A DNA stretch of 64,000 bases from Bacillota bacterium (GTDB lineage: Bacteria > Bacillota > Clostridia > Tissierellales > Sedimentibacteraceae). The first letter of the stretch is position 1. The number at the start of each line of letters is the position of its first letter. The translations under genes were made by a program, and so were the position numbers. A model generated the notes under the pieces. It did no database searches. It saw nothing but the letters and a program-made list of their open reading frames with translations, and had not been told where the DNA came from. The stretch is from assembly GCA_023453025.1 (NCBI GenBank), contig JAEXUD010000004.1, positions 124,001 to 188,000 of the forward strand, written 5' to 3'. Below are positions 26,030 to 33,667 of this stretch, piece after piece.

Positions 26030-26902
26030 ATGAAAAATTTAAAAAGATTTATTACATTAATATTAACACTTACACTGATTGCTTCAGTATTTACAGGGTG
26101 CGCAGGCAGCCCTGCAGAGCCAAGTGATTCTCAGCAGGTTTCTTCGGGAACTGCCAGGACCTTAGAGGAAATCAAAGAAAGCGGCAAGGTTATTATCGGA
26201 GTTTTCAGTGATAAAAAACCTTTTGGCTATGTAGATGAAAACGGTGAATATCAGGGATATGACGTTTATTTTGGAAACAGAATTGCAAAAGATTTAGGTG
26301 TTGAAGCAGAATATGTACCTGTAGAAGCAGCCAGCCGTGTAGAATATCTGGTAACCGCAAAGGTTGATATTATTCTTGCAAACTTTACTGTAACAGAAGA
26401 ACGTGCCGAAAAAGTCGACTTCGCACTTCCATATATGAAGGTAGCTCTTGGCGTAGTATCACCTGACGACACATTGATAACAGATGTGGAACAGCTTAAT
26501 GGAAAAACCCTGATAGTAGCAAAAGGAACAACAGCCGATACATTCTTTACTGAGAACTATCCTGATGTTGAATTACTAAAATTCGATCAGTACAGTGAAG
26601 CTTACGGTGCGTTGCTGGACGGCCGCGGAGATGCATTTTCAACTGATAATACCGAAGTTCTGGCATGGGCAATTGAAAATAAAGGATATACGGTAGGTAT
26701 AGAATCCTTAGGAAGCTTGGATACAATAGCGCCGGCAGTTCAAAAAGGCAACACAGAGCTGTTGAACTGGTTAAATGATGAAATTAAATCTTTAGCCGGC
26801 GAACAGTTATTCCACGCCGATTATGAAGCTACATTAGCTCCGGTATATGGTGAAGCTGCAGATCCCGAGAATATAGTCATCGAAGGCGGAATAATAGAAT
26901 AA
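26030..26902 (+). CDS. Amino-acid ABC transporter substrate-binding lipoprotein
   Basis: 290-residue family-3 solute-binding protein. Lipoprotein signal with lipobox VFTGC (Cys24), a short Ser/Gln linker, then the bacterial periplasmic-binding domain: GKVIIGVFSDKKPFGYVDENG, the amino-acid-binding signature GYDVYFGNRIAKDLG, and DIILANFTVTEERAEKVDF. The ligand's alpha-carboxylate is normally bound by the Arg of TEERAE and neighbouring residues. Together with the T-box, the fold fits cystine or a related amino acid, but ligand identity cannot be read from sequence alone. Confidence 0.9.
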   Translation: MKNLKRFITLILTLTLIASVFTGCAGSPAEPSDSQQVSSGTARTLEEIKESGKVIIGVFSDKKPFGYVDENGEYQGYDVYFGNRIAKDLGVEAEYVPVEAASRVEYLVTAKVDIILANFTVTEERAEKVDFALPYMKVALGVVSPDDTLITDVEQLNGKTLIVAKGTTADTFFTENYPDVELLKFDQYSEAYGALLDGRGDAFSTDNTEVLAWAIENKGYTVGIESLGSLDTIAPAVQKGNTELLNWLNDEIKSLAGEQLFHADYEATLAPVYGEAADPENIVIEGGIIE

Positions 26903-26945
26903 ACACTCAGAATATACAGAATATAAAATTATTGCAATTTAATTG

Positions 26946-26974
26946 TTGTCAAATAATGCAAATTACTATATAAT
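26946..26974 (+). promoter_or_regulatory. Strong promoter of the 44-aa small gene
   Basis: TTGTCA (26946-26951), a 17-base spacer and a perfect TATAAT (26969-26974), about 30 bases before the start codon of the small frame. It is placed after the ABC operon end, so it starts a separate transcript. Confidence 0.75.
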
Positions 26975-27004
26975 AAGTTGACAATATTAAAGAAGGAGTA
27001 AGTT

Positions 27005-27139
27005 ATGATTACAGCAATCTGTGCTGCGAATTTTAAATTTAATAAACAATGTAAGTTCAGCAGCTCTGTTTCAAAAAATGGTATTTTTTCGTTTTACGGG
27101 AGAAGTGTATCCATTTTTAGAACATACAGTCGATTGTAA
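27005..27139 (+). CDS. Putative 44-aa small protein or leader peptide
   Basis: ATG at 27005 follows AAGGAG with a 7-base spacing, and the frame runs 44 codons to TAA. The peptide starts MITAICAANFKFNKQC, is rich in Ser, Phe, Lys and Arg, has two Cys in its first 16 residues and no Asp or Glu, so it is strongly basic. A near-consensus promoter lies upstream and an intrinsic terminator (27189-27218) downstream, making a complete transcription unit of about 240 bases. I do not recognise it. It could be a small basic protein, a toxin-like peptide, or an attenuator leader for the MFS gene. Confidence 0.55.
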   Translation: MITAICAANFKFNKQCKFSSSVSKNGIFSFYGRSVSIFRTYSRL

Positions 27140-27188
27140 ATCATGCAGTCCGTCACGCTGATATAATTATTTTATAATTAATAATTAC

Positions 27189-27220
27189 AGGACTCGGGTT
27201 TATATACCGAGTCCTTTTAT
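27189..27220 (+). terminator. Terminator after the 44-aa small gene
   Basis: AGGACTCGG (27189-27197) pairs with CCGAGTCCT (27207-27215), then TTTATATT. It ends the small transcript 50 bases past its stop codon; the dispersed repeat begins right after it. Confidence 0.85.
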
Positions 27221-27225
27221 ATTGT

Positions 27226-27286
27226 CCTAACTATGTTTTTCAGAGTGTTTTTTCTGAAGAACGGCGGTAGGCCAACTGCAACAAAA
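27226..27286 (+). repeat. Dispersed 61-bp hairpin element, copy 1
   Basis: This stretch matches 56814-56874 over its full 61 bases with 10 differences. It contains a 10-bp hairpin (27235-27244 with 27253-27262) and a 4-bp hairpin (27264-27267 with 27276-27279). Differences between copies keep the pairing: G-C at the base of stem 1 here is A-T in the other copy. Both copies start within about 12 bases of an intrinsic terminator. Confidence 0.75.
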
Positions 27287-27319
27287 TCCCAAATTATGTG
27301 AGCACAGAGAGCAAATAAT
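27287..27319 (+). repeat. Inverted repeat upstream of the MFS gene
   Basis: Around 27288-27297 the sequence CCCAAATTAT, and around 27310-27319 ATAATTTGGG, are perfect complements (10-bp stem) around a loop rich in AGAG. No U-tract follows. It could be an operator for the MFS gene or an extension of the neighbouring repeat element. Confidence 0.5.
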
Positions 27320-27430
27320 TTGGGTGAACGAGACTGTGTTTTTAAATTGGATATTTCTCCATCGCCCTTTTGCATTAAAATTTATTGCAAGGGTTTATTT
27401 TATTTATTAAATAAGATTTTTGGAGGAAAT

Positions 27431-28642
27431 ATGAATAATAATTTAAAACGAAATATATCGATAGGTTATATATATAACTTTTTTTTACAATTAAACATTA
27501 CATCGGCAATATGGGTGTTGTTTCTGGCATTTAAGGGTATGTCCCTGATTGAGATAGGAATTCTTGAATCAATTTATCATATTACAGGTTTGTGCCTGGA
27601 GCTGCCAAGCGGCGCTTTAGCAGATTTAAGAGGAAGAAAATTTTGTGTTGTTCTTGGCCGTGGGGTTAATGTGTTATCATGCATATTAATGATAACATCG
27701 AACAGCTTTTTAGGATTTGCAGTTTCATTTATATTAAGCAGTGCTGCCATGAATTTAAATTCAGGCGCAGCAGAAGCTTTGATATTTGATAGTTTAAAGG
27801 AATTAGGAGAAGAAGAGGGATATAAAAAAATATGGGGCCAGCTGGCATTTGTTATGTCAATATCGCAAGGAATAGCTGTATTATTGGGAGGAATTTTAGC
27901 TGATATTAATTTCTTGTATGCATATATTTTTGGAACAATAGTTCAGATAGCAGCATTGTGTATTTCCTTTAATTTCGATGAACCGACTATGACTATAAAC
28001 GCTGATAAATTTTATAAACAGGCAAAAAAAGAAAGGATTATTATTAATCAGTTAATTACAAGCATCAACGTTTTAAGACTAAGAAAAAATGTTTTTTACG
28101 TAATAATGTTATCGGCATTGATGGGTAGTCTTCAAACCACAGTATTTTTTTATAGCCAGCAGTATTTTTCTGATATGGGTTATACGAAGACTGCAATTGC
28201 AATTATATGTGCGGCCGGAAGCCTTATGGAGGCATTTAGCTCTAAATATGCCTATAGAATTGAAGAGATGCTAAATTTCAAAGGATCAATATTGATTATT
28301 TCAACATTGAATATATTTGTCCTGGCAGGTCTGTCATTATTTGAAGAATATTCTGTAATCTTTTATCTTTTGACTTTTATCACAGGCGGGATGGGATTTA
28401 CTCTTTTCAGCAATTATATAAACATGAGAATACCATCGGAATACAGAGCTACTATTTTATCGTTTGACAGCCTGAGCTTCAGTATATTTATGATATGTGT
28501 ATTCCCCTTGTTTGGATTTGCCGCAGAGTATACAGGATTTGCAGCAACCTTTGCCATAACTGCAATAACTTATATTCCGGCAATGATTTTTCTGATGATA
28601 AAATTAAATAAACATACGAATACTGTTATAGAAGGAAATTAA
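27431..28642 (+). CDS. MFS transporter
   Basis: About 403 residues with twelve predicted membrane helices. The MFS motif between helices 2 and 3 is visible as ELPSGALADLRGRKFCVVLG (DxxGRK). The ATG at 27431 follows GGAGG, so the in-frame extension back to 27320 is probably not translated. Family members export drugs or other small molecules. It follows an inverted repeat and the dispersed hairpin element. A terminator lies at 28671. Confidence 0.85.
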   Translation: MNNNLKRNISIGYIYNFFLQLNITSAIWVLFLAFKGMSLIEIGILESIYHITGLCLELPSGALADLRGRKFCVVLGRGVNVLSCILMITSNSFLGFAVSFILSSAAMNLNSGAAEALIFDSLKELGEEEGYKKIWGQLAFVMSISQGIAVLLGGILADINFLYAYIFGTIVQIAALCISFNFDEPTMTINADKFYKQAKKERIIINQLITSINVLRLRKNVFYVIMLSALMGSLQTTVFFYSQQYFSDMGYTKTAIAIICAAGSLMEAFSSKYAYRIEEMLNFKGSILIISTLNIFVLAGLSLFEEYSVIFYLLTFITGGMGFTLFSNYINMRIPSEYRATILSFDSLSFSIFMICVFPLFGFAAEYTGFAATFAITAITYIPAMIFLMIKLNKHTNTVIEGN

Positions 28643-28670
28643 TATTTTCAAACTATTTATTTACTAATTT

Positions 28671-28696
28671 CGGGGACCAAGTTCCCCGGTTTTACT
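28671..28696 (+). terminator. Terminator after the MFS gene
   Basis: CGGGGA (28671-28676) pairs with TCCCCG (28683-28688), followed by GTTTTACTTTTTT. Confidence 0.7.
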
Positions 28697-28840
28697 TTTT
28701 TGCTTAAAATATTTATATGAAGATAGGTAGTGCCATTATGATAATTTTATACATTTAGTAAATACGATCTATTAGTAGGCTTGATTTCACCATAATAAAA
28801 TAATGAACATATAATAAGAATATTAATTATGGAGGTTATC

Positions 28841-29527
28841 ATGAGTATTAACAATCAAGATATAAATACAGGATGCATTACAATAGGAAGAATGGCTCCT
28901 GACTTTACTGCTTTGTCAACCGAAGGAGTTGTAACATTATCACAATACAGAGGAAAGTGGGTGGTGCTTGTGAGTGAACCTGGGGATTTTGCGGCTACAT
29001 CCACTACGTCGCTGATAGCTTTTACCAATCAACATGAAGAATTTGTTAAAAGGAATGTGCAGATATTGGTTTTGACAATAGATAATAATTTTGCCAACAT
29101 TGAATGGAAAATGGATATATTCAACAATTATGGCATGATAATTCCATTTCCGCTGCTAGAAGACAGAAATGCCGAAATAGCTCATAAGTATGGAATTGTA
29201 AATCCGGACAGAGTTTATGAGGAAAGTGTAAGAGATTTGTTTATAATAAGTCCTGAAGGAAGAATACGTGCAATATTGACTTATCCTGCTTCTTGCGGCA
29301 GAAATACATATGAAGTAATAAGGATTATAGATTCGCTTCAATTGACAGAAGCATACAATGTCTATACACCATCCAACTGGATGCCTGGAAACCCGGTTAT
29401 GATACCTACAACGCATAGTTTCTATGAAGCTATGGACAGAACTATAAATGGTCTGGATGAGGATGTATATTGTACAGATTGGTATAGCTGTTATAAGGAT
29501 TATTATTCACTTGGGAAATCTGATTAA
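28841..29527 (+). CDS. Peroxiredoxin (Prx6/1-Cys type) lacking the peroxidatic Cys
   Basis: 228-residue AhpC/TSA-fold protein. N-terminal APDFTALSTEG and C-terminal Prx6-type arm (GRNTYEVIRIIDSLQLTEAY, then NWMPGNPVMIP) match the family well. The active-site motif, canonically PADFTPVCTTE, reads PGDFAATSTTS, so the peroxidatic Cys is Ser54 (codon TCC at 29000-29002). Thr51-equivalent and the Pro are altered or kept only in part. Cys is present elsewhere (C12, SCGRN, and VYCTDWYSCYKDY near the C-terminus). Without the Cys, peroxidase chemistry is not expected; it may be a sensor, chaperone or decayed enzyme. ATG 28841 follows TGGAGG. Confidence 0.85.
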   Translation: MSINNQDINTGCITIGRMAPDFTALSTEGVVTLSQYRGKWVVLVSEPGDFAATSTTSLIAFTNQHEEFVKRNVQILVLTIDNNFANIEWKMDIFNNYGMIIPFPLLEDRNAEIAHKYGIVNPDRVYEESVRDLFIISPEGRIRAILTYPASCGRNTYEVIRIIDSLQLTEAYNVYTPSNWMPGNPVMIPTTHSFYEAMDRTINGLDEDVYCTDWYSCYKDYYSLGKSD

Positions 29528-29643
29528 AAATGTTAATTTACAAATAAAGTTGACGAAAGACAGATGATTCTTTTCACTTGAAAGGTCTGTTGTTGTAATG
29601 TACAATACAATAGTAGTTGTATTATATAAAAACAGAGGTGGAT

Positions 29644-31002
29644 ATGACAGAAAAAGTCTACGACTCAAAGGTGATTAGAAAGCAGATTTTTTTTCTTATA
29701 ATTCCTGTGATGCTGGAAAATATATTTCAAATGTCAGCAGGGCTTATTTCAGCTGCAATGATAGGAAGGCTTACTCCTTCGTTAATTTCGGCACAGGGTA
29801 TCAGTTCAAGAGTAACAGGAATACTCTGGTGTCTGTTTAAGGGGATTGGTGTCGGAGCTACGGTGGTAATTGCAAAGAATCGTGGCGAAAACGACATGGC
29901 AAATTCCAAAAAAACATTTGAACAAACCTGTTTATCAGGATGTTTGCTTGCGGCATTAATAATTTTGATTGTTCTTTTTAATTCACATAATATAACAACA
30001 TTCTTTACAGCTAATACCTATACATTGCAGGCAGCTGATGCTTATTTGAAGATTGTTGTTTTAACAGCCCCATTTTTATTGATTATGTCAGCAGTAACCG
30101 CTGCATTTCAGGCCTGCGGCAATACTAAGACACCTATGTACATAGCTGTGGTCGTAAATATTATGAATATTATTTTAGGGTATATGCTTATATACGGAAA
30201 GCTTGGATTTCCACGTTTGTCTTTGCAAGGAGCTGCAATTGCACTTTTATTATCTCAAGCCTGCGGAGCAATGCTTGGAATTTATCTTTTATACAATAAA
30301 AGATACGGGTTGTTCAGCACCGTTTTAAGCAAAAGTCAATTTTTTAAAATAGAGTTAAATCAGATAAAGCAGGTTTATTCCATTGGCTTGCCTGCGGCTT
30401 TTGAAAGCATATTCTGGCAGTTGTCAGCTGTCGTTATGAGCAAGGCAATTCTTTCCTATGGAGAGGTTACATTTGCAGCTTACCAGCTGGGGCTTCAGGC
30501 AGAGCTTATGTCGGAAATGCCGGCTGTAGGTGTTGGCATTGCGGCAACAAGCATGACTGCAAATGCTATAGGGAAAAAGGATGGTGTGTTATTAAAAATT
30601 TATTCGAAACAGCTAATTACAACTTCTACTGCAATAAGCCTGTTTACTTCAATGCTGATAATTGTGTTTCCTGGCTTATTTATGGATTTCTTCACAAATA
30701 ATCCTGAAATAAAGGCAATAGGAATTAATTATCTGATAGCTATGGGATTCATTCAAATCCCTCAGAATGTATCAAAGGTATTAAACGGAACTATACGCTC
30801 TGCAGGATATAAGAACATTCCGATGGTTATTTCATTCATTGGAATTTGGGTAATAAGGGTTCCTTTGGCACTGTTGTTTGCATATGTTTTAAAGCTGGAT
30901 ATAATATTTATTTGGCTTTGTATGGCAATTGATCAAGTATTAAGATGGAGCTTAAGTGCAATTGTATTTAAGGCTAAAAAGGTTGATGTAATTGAGAATT
31001 AA
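29644..31002 (+). CDS. MATE-family multidrug/cation efflux transporter
   Basis: About 452 residues with twelve predicted membrane helices in the two-fold MATE arrangement. Characteristic elements include KQIFFLIIPVMLENIFQMSA at helix 1, GIGVGATVVIAKNRGENDM after helix 2, and the second-half GLPAAFESIFWQLSAVVMSK. Such proteins use Na+ or H+ gradients to expel drugs or cationic compounds. ATG 29644 is chosen because AGAGGTGG precedes it; an extension to 29617 lacks a ribosome site. It is followed by a small ArsR gene with its own promoter-like region. Confidence 0.87.
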   Translation: MTEKVYDSKVIRKQIFFLIIPVMLENIFQMSAGLISAAMIGRLTPSLISAQGISSRVTGILWCLFKGIGVGATVVIAKNRGENDMANSKKTFEQTCLSGCLLAALIILIVLFNSHNITTFFTANTYTLQAADAYLKIVVLTAPFLLIMSAVTAAFQACGNTKTPMYIAVVVNIMNIILGYMLIYGKLGFPRLSLQGAAIALLLSQACGAMLGIYLLYNKRYGLFSTVLSKSQFFKIELNQIKQVYSIGLPAAFESIFWQLSAVVMSKAILSYGEVTFAAYQLGLQAELMSEMPAVGVGIAATSMTANAIGKKDGVLLKIYSKQLITTSTAISLFTSMLIIVFPGLFMDFFTNNPEIKAIGINYLIAMGFIQIPQNVSKVLNGTIRSAGYKNIPMVISFIGIWVIRVPLALLFAYVLKLDIIFIWLCMAIDQVLRWSLSAIVFKAKKVDVIEN

Positions 31003-31075
31003 TTTAAGGTAAATTATTAATGACATTTTATTTTTACTATTATATAATTAATGCAGTATTTATTTGAGGTGCTAA

Positions 31076-31357
31076 ATGGAAAAAAAGGATTTTGAAGAAA
31101 ACTATAAAATAATAAAAGCATTGGCTGATGTAAACAGAATGATGATTATAAATAATCTTTCGGGCGGAGAAATGTGTGCATGCAAATTATTGGAAAAATT
31201 CAACATTACTCAGCCTACATTGTCTCATCATATGAGGATTTTATCTGAGTGTGGACTCGTGAATTCCAGGAAGGAAGGAAAATGGACACATTATTCCCTT
31301 AACATGGATGTAGTTCTTAGGTTTCAACAATTTATATCAAAACTGACATCTGAATAA
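31076..31357 (+). CDS. ArsR-family metalloregulator
   Basis: 93-residue winged-helix repressor. The alpha-3 metal site is seen as GGEMCACKLLEKF (two Cys, as in the ELCVCDL site of ArsR), and the recognition helix as ITQPTLSHHMRIL. Such proteins release DNA on binding As(III)/Sb(III) or other soft metals. A promoter-like ATGACA-17-TATAAT lies at 31020-31048, and GAGGTG precedes the ATG. It is convergent with the small thioredoxin/ArsP operon and may regulate the arsenic genes next to it. Confidence 0.88.
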   Translation: MEKKDFEENYKIIKALADVNRMMIINNLSGGEMCACKLLEKFNITQPTLSHHMRILSECGLVNSRKEGKWTHYSLNMDVVLRFQQFISKLTSE

Positions 31358-31367
31358 TTCATGCAAA

Positions 31368-31395
31368 AAACAGGATAATGTATCCTGTTTAATTT
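31368..31395. terminator. Bidirectional terminator between arsR-like and trx-like genes
   Basis: AAACAGGATA (31368-31377) pairs with TATCCTGTTT (31381-31390), giving A-tract and T-tract arms on both strands; it serves both convergent genes. Confidence 0.8.
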
Positions 31396-31408
31396 ATGTT
31401 CACCTGAG

Positions 31409-31648
31409 TTATTTAACCTTTTCCAGAACTTTAATTATATCTTTTGGTTTTAATACTTTACCATAAGAAACTACCTTTTCATCGATAACCAATGCCGGTG
31501 TCTGCATAACTCCATAGGATACAATATCTTTCATGTTTTCTACTTTTAATATCTCAGCCTCAATACCCGTTTCTTTTAAAGCTGCCTCTGTGTTTTCCTT
31601 TAATGCAATACAATTTTTACATCCTGATCCTAAAACCTTAATAATCAC
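31409..31648 (-). CDS. Small thioredoxin-like redox-active disulfide protein
   Basis: 79 residues, the size of the redox-active disulfide protein 2 (TM0996/MtrX) group. The active site is GSGCKNC (CxxC), the cis-Pro region is MQTPALVIDEKV, and the fold predicts beta-alpha-beta-alpha-beta-beta-alpha. In many genomes this protein lies directly after an ArsP/UPF0718 permease, as here (41 bases downstream), suggesting it serves the permease or delivers reductant in metalloid handling. Confidence 0.88.
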   Translation of the reverse strand: MIIKVLGSGCKNCIALKENTEAALKETGIEAEILKVENMKDIVSYGVMQTPALVIDEKVVSYGKVLKPKDIIKVLEKVK

Positions 31649-31689
31649 TATAAAACTCCTCCTTTATAATTTATATTATTTTAAAACAA

Positions 31690-32694
31690 TTATATAAACA
31701 AGTATCCGATTGAATTAAACACATACCCTATAATAATGATACCAATTGTTACCAAGCTGATAAAGATTACCAATAGTCTTTGTTTGACAACTTGTTTCAA
31801 CATAATTATTGAAGGCAAGGATAATGCTGTAACACTCATCATGAATGAAAGAGCAGTCCCAAGACCAACGCCTTTTAATACTAATGCTTCTGCTATTGGC
31901 AATGTTCCAAATATATCTGCATACATTGGAACTCCAATAAATGCGGCTATTAATACGGAGTACCATTTATCTTTGCCAAGAATTGCGCTGATAACTGATT
32001 CAGGAATCCAATTGTGAATTACAGCTCCAATCCCTACTCCAATTAGAACATACAGCCAAACTCTTTTGATTATTGTTAAAACCTGCTCTTTAGAATAATC
32101 AATTCTGTCTTTTCGTGTCATTTCTTCCTGCTCAACATCCAGAGATTTATTGCCGAAAACAAATGGTTCAACATAATTATCAAGCTTTAATTTACTAATA
32201 ATTGTTCCGCCGGATACTGCCAGCACAAGTCCTACAACTACATAGGCTATTGCTGTTTTCCAGTTGAAAATACTTGCAAGTAAAAGAACTGATGCTAAAT
32301 CTACAAGCGGTGAAGAAATTAAAAATGAAAATGTGACACCTAACGGCAATCCTGCACTTGTGAAGCCAATGAACAAAGGAATAGATGAGCAGGAACAAAA
32401 CGGTGTGACAGTGCCCAGCAATGCACCCAGGATATTTCCTGAAATGCCGCTGAACCTACCTAATATTTTTTTTGTTCTTTCCGGAGGGAAATAGCTTTGT
32501 ATATATGAAATTATAAATATCAAAACTGATAAAAGTATAAATATTTTAACAACATCATATATAAAAAAGTGGATACTTCCTCCCAAACGTTCTTGGATGC
32601 TTAAGCCAAAAACATTTTCTACCAATATCTTTATTAAATTTGAAAGCCATTCCATTTTTAGGAGCTGACTATTCATCCAAGAAAATATTAACAT
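31690..32694 (-). CDS. UPF0718/ArsP-like permease
   Basis: About 334 residues with eight or so membrane helices. The family hallmark TPFCSCSSIPLFIGFTSAG is in the first half (the PFCSCS motif near residue 100) and the second-half repeat is ADIFGTLPIAEALVLKGVG. ArsP-type members expel trivalent methylated or aromatic arsenicals; other members have unknown substrates. The ATG at 32694 follows AAGGAGAT; an upstream extension lacks a ribosome site. It is divergent from arsC-arsR-acr3 and next to a small thioredoxin, supporting an arsenic role. Confidence 0.88.
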   Translation of the reverse strand: MLIFSWMNSQLLKMEWLSNLIKILVENVFGLSIQERLGGSIHFFIYDVVKIFILLSVLIFIISYIQSYFPPERTKKILGRFSGISGNILGALLGTVTPFCSCSSIPLFIGFTSAGLPLGVTFSFLISSPLVDLASVLLLASIFNWKTAIAYVVVGLVLAVSGGTIISKLKLDNYVEPFVFGNKSLDVEQEEMTRKDRIDYSKEQVLTIIKRVWLYVLIGVGIGAVIHNWIPESVISAILGKDKWYSVLIAAFIGVPMYADIFGTLPIAEALVLKGVGLGTALSFMMSVTALSLPSIIMLKQVVKQRLLVIFISLVTIGIIIIGYVFNSIGYLFI

Positions 32695-32745
32695 TTTATC
32701 TCCTTTAATCAGAAATTTGCCCAGACAATAATTGATGCTATACAC

Positions 32746-32774
32746 ATTATATTTAATACATAGATGATTGTCAA
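32746..32774 (-). promoter_or_regulatory. Promoter of the ArsP/thioredoxin operon
   Basis: On the minus strand, TTGACA (plus TGTCAA, 32769-32774), a 17-base spacer and TATAAT (plus ATTATA, 32746-32751) form a consensus promoter 52 bases upstream of the ArsP start. Confidence 0.8.
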
Positions 32775-32832
32775 TGTGTTATTTCAAAATATTAAATATA
32801 AAATACTTTACAAAGATTTTACAAAACTCACA

Positions 32833-32860
32833 TTGACATATGAACATGTAATCATATAAA
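32833..32860 (+). promoter_or_regulatory. ars promoter with ArsR operator
   Basis: TTGACA (32833-32838) and TATAAA (32855-32860) with a 16-base spacer. Inside and overlapping the -10 lies a perfect inverted repeat ATATGA-N8-TCATAT (32838-32843 and 32852-32857), an arrangement typical of ArsR operators, which would block RNA polymerase until arsenite is present. Confidence 0.75.
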
Positions 32861-32892
32861 ATTTTTTTATAAAATATAAAGGAGACATTATT

Positions 32893-33312
32893 ATGAGTAA
32901 TAAACCAAAGGTTGCATTTATCTGCGTTCATAATTCATGCAGAAGCCAGATAGCAGAAGCATTGGGCAGGTATTTAGCCGGTGATGTTTTTGAAAGCTAT
33001 TCGGCAGGCGCTGAAACAAAGCCTCAGATTAATCAGGATGCTGTCAGGTTAATGAAAAAGGTCTACAACATAGATATGGGAAAAAATCAATATTCTAAAT
33101 TAATAACGGAGCTTCCTGAAATTGATATAACAATTAAAATGGGATGCAATGTTATTTGTCCATTTGTTGACAGCAGATATGAAGAGGACTGGGGACTGGA
33201 AGACCCTACAGGCAAAAGCGACGAAGAATTTATAAAGGTAATAAATGAAATTGAAAAAAAAATAAAAGAACTCGCGGCAAAAATTGAAACAGGAGATATT
33301 TCAGATATTTAG
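32893..33312 (+). CDS. arsC: Arsenate reductase, thioredoxin-coupled type
   Basis: 139-residue LMW-phosphatase-fold reductase that converts arsenate to arsenite. The phosphate-loop CVHNSCRSQIAEA holds the nucleophilic Cys, and the second redox pair is GCNVICPF, matching the Cys10/Cys82/Cys89 arrangement of Staphylococcus/Bacillus ArsC recycled by thioredoxin. The Asp of EDPTGKS closes the active site. It is first in an operon with arsR and acr3, under the operator upstream. RBS AAAGGAGA. Confidence 0.93.
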   Translation: MSNKPKVAFICVHNSCRSQIAEALGRYLAGDVFESYSAGAETKPQINQDAVRLMKKVYNIDMGKNQYSKLITELPEIDITIKMGCNVICPFVDSRYEEDWGLEDPTGKSDEEFIKVINEIEKKIKELAAKIETGDISDI

Positions 33313-33321
33313 GAGGACGCT

Positions 33322-33654
33322 ATGATTAATATATTAAAAGCTGCGGCAGATGAAACCAGATTAAGAATTTTGTCTCAATTATTCAAGGGCGAAATGTGTG
33401 TATGTGAAATAGTGCAATGCTTGGGATTAACACAGTCCAATGCATCCAGACATCTGACTGTGTTAAAAAATGCGGGGATTTTAGATAGTTGTAAAAAAGC
33501 CCAGTGGGCGTATTTTAAAATAAATAATTCATTTATTAATGAAAATAAGGAATTGTACGATTATCTTGTAAGAAAAACCAAAATGCTTCCTTTTTACAAG
33601 AATGACAGTACTAATTTTGAAATCTGCAAGCTTCAAGACATATGCAATAAATAG
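33322..33654 (+). CDS. arsR: ArsR arsenic-responsive repressor
   Basis: 110-residue winged-helix regulator. The As(III) site sits in alpha-3 as KGEMCVCEIVQCLG (Cys-x-Cys plus a third Cys), and the recognition helix is LTQSNASRHLTVL. An extra Cys pair near the C-terminus (FEICKLQDICNK) could also bind metal. It lies nine bases after arsC (AGGAGG ribosome site) and 13 bases before acr3, and should repress the operon from the ATATGA-N8-TCATAT operator. Confidence 0.92.
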   Translation: MINILKAAADETRLRILSQLFKGEMCVCEIVQCLGLTQSNASRHLTVLKNAGILDSCKKAQWAYFKINNSFINENKELYDYLVRKTKMLPFYKNDSTNFEICKLQDICNK

Positions 33655-33667
33655 CGGGAGGATTATT

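Noticed and set aside
27320..27430. Extended N-terminus of the MFS protein
   Set aside because: No ribosome site and atypical sequence; ATG 27431 follows GGAGG and starts in the usual helix-1 context.
33602..33667. Extended ACR3 start overlapping arsR
   Set aside because: Out-of-frame overlap with arsR and no ribosome site; GGGAGG marks the ATG at 33668.
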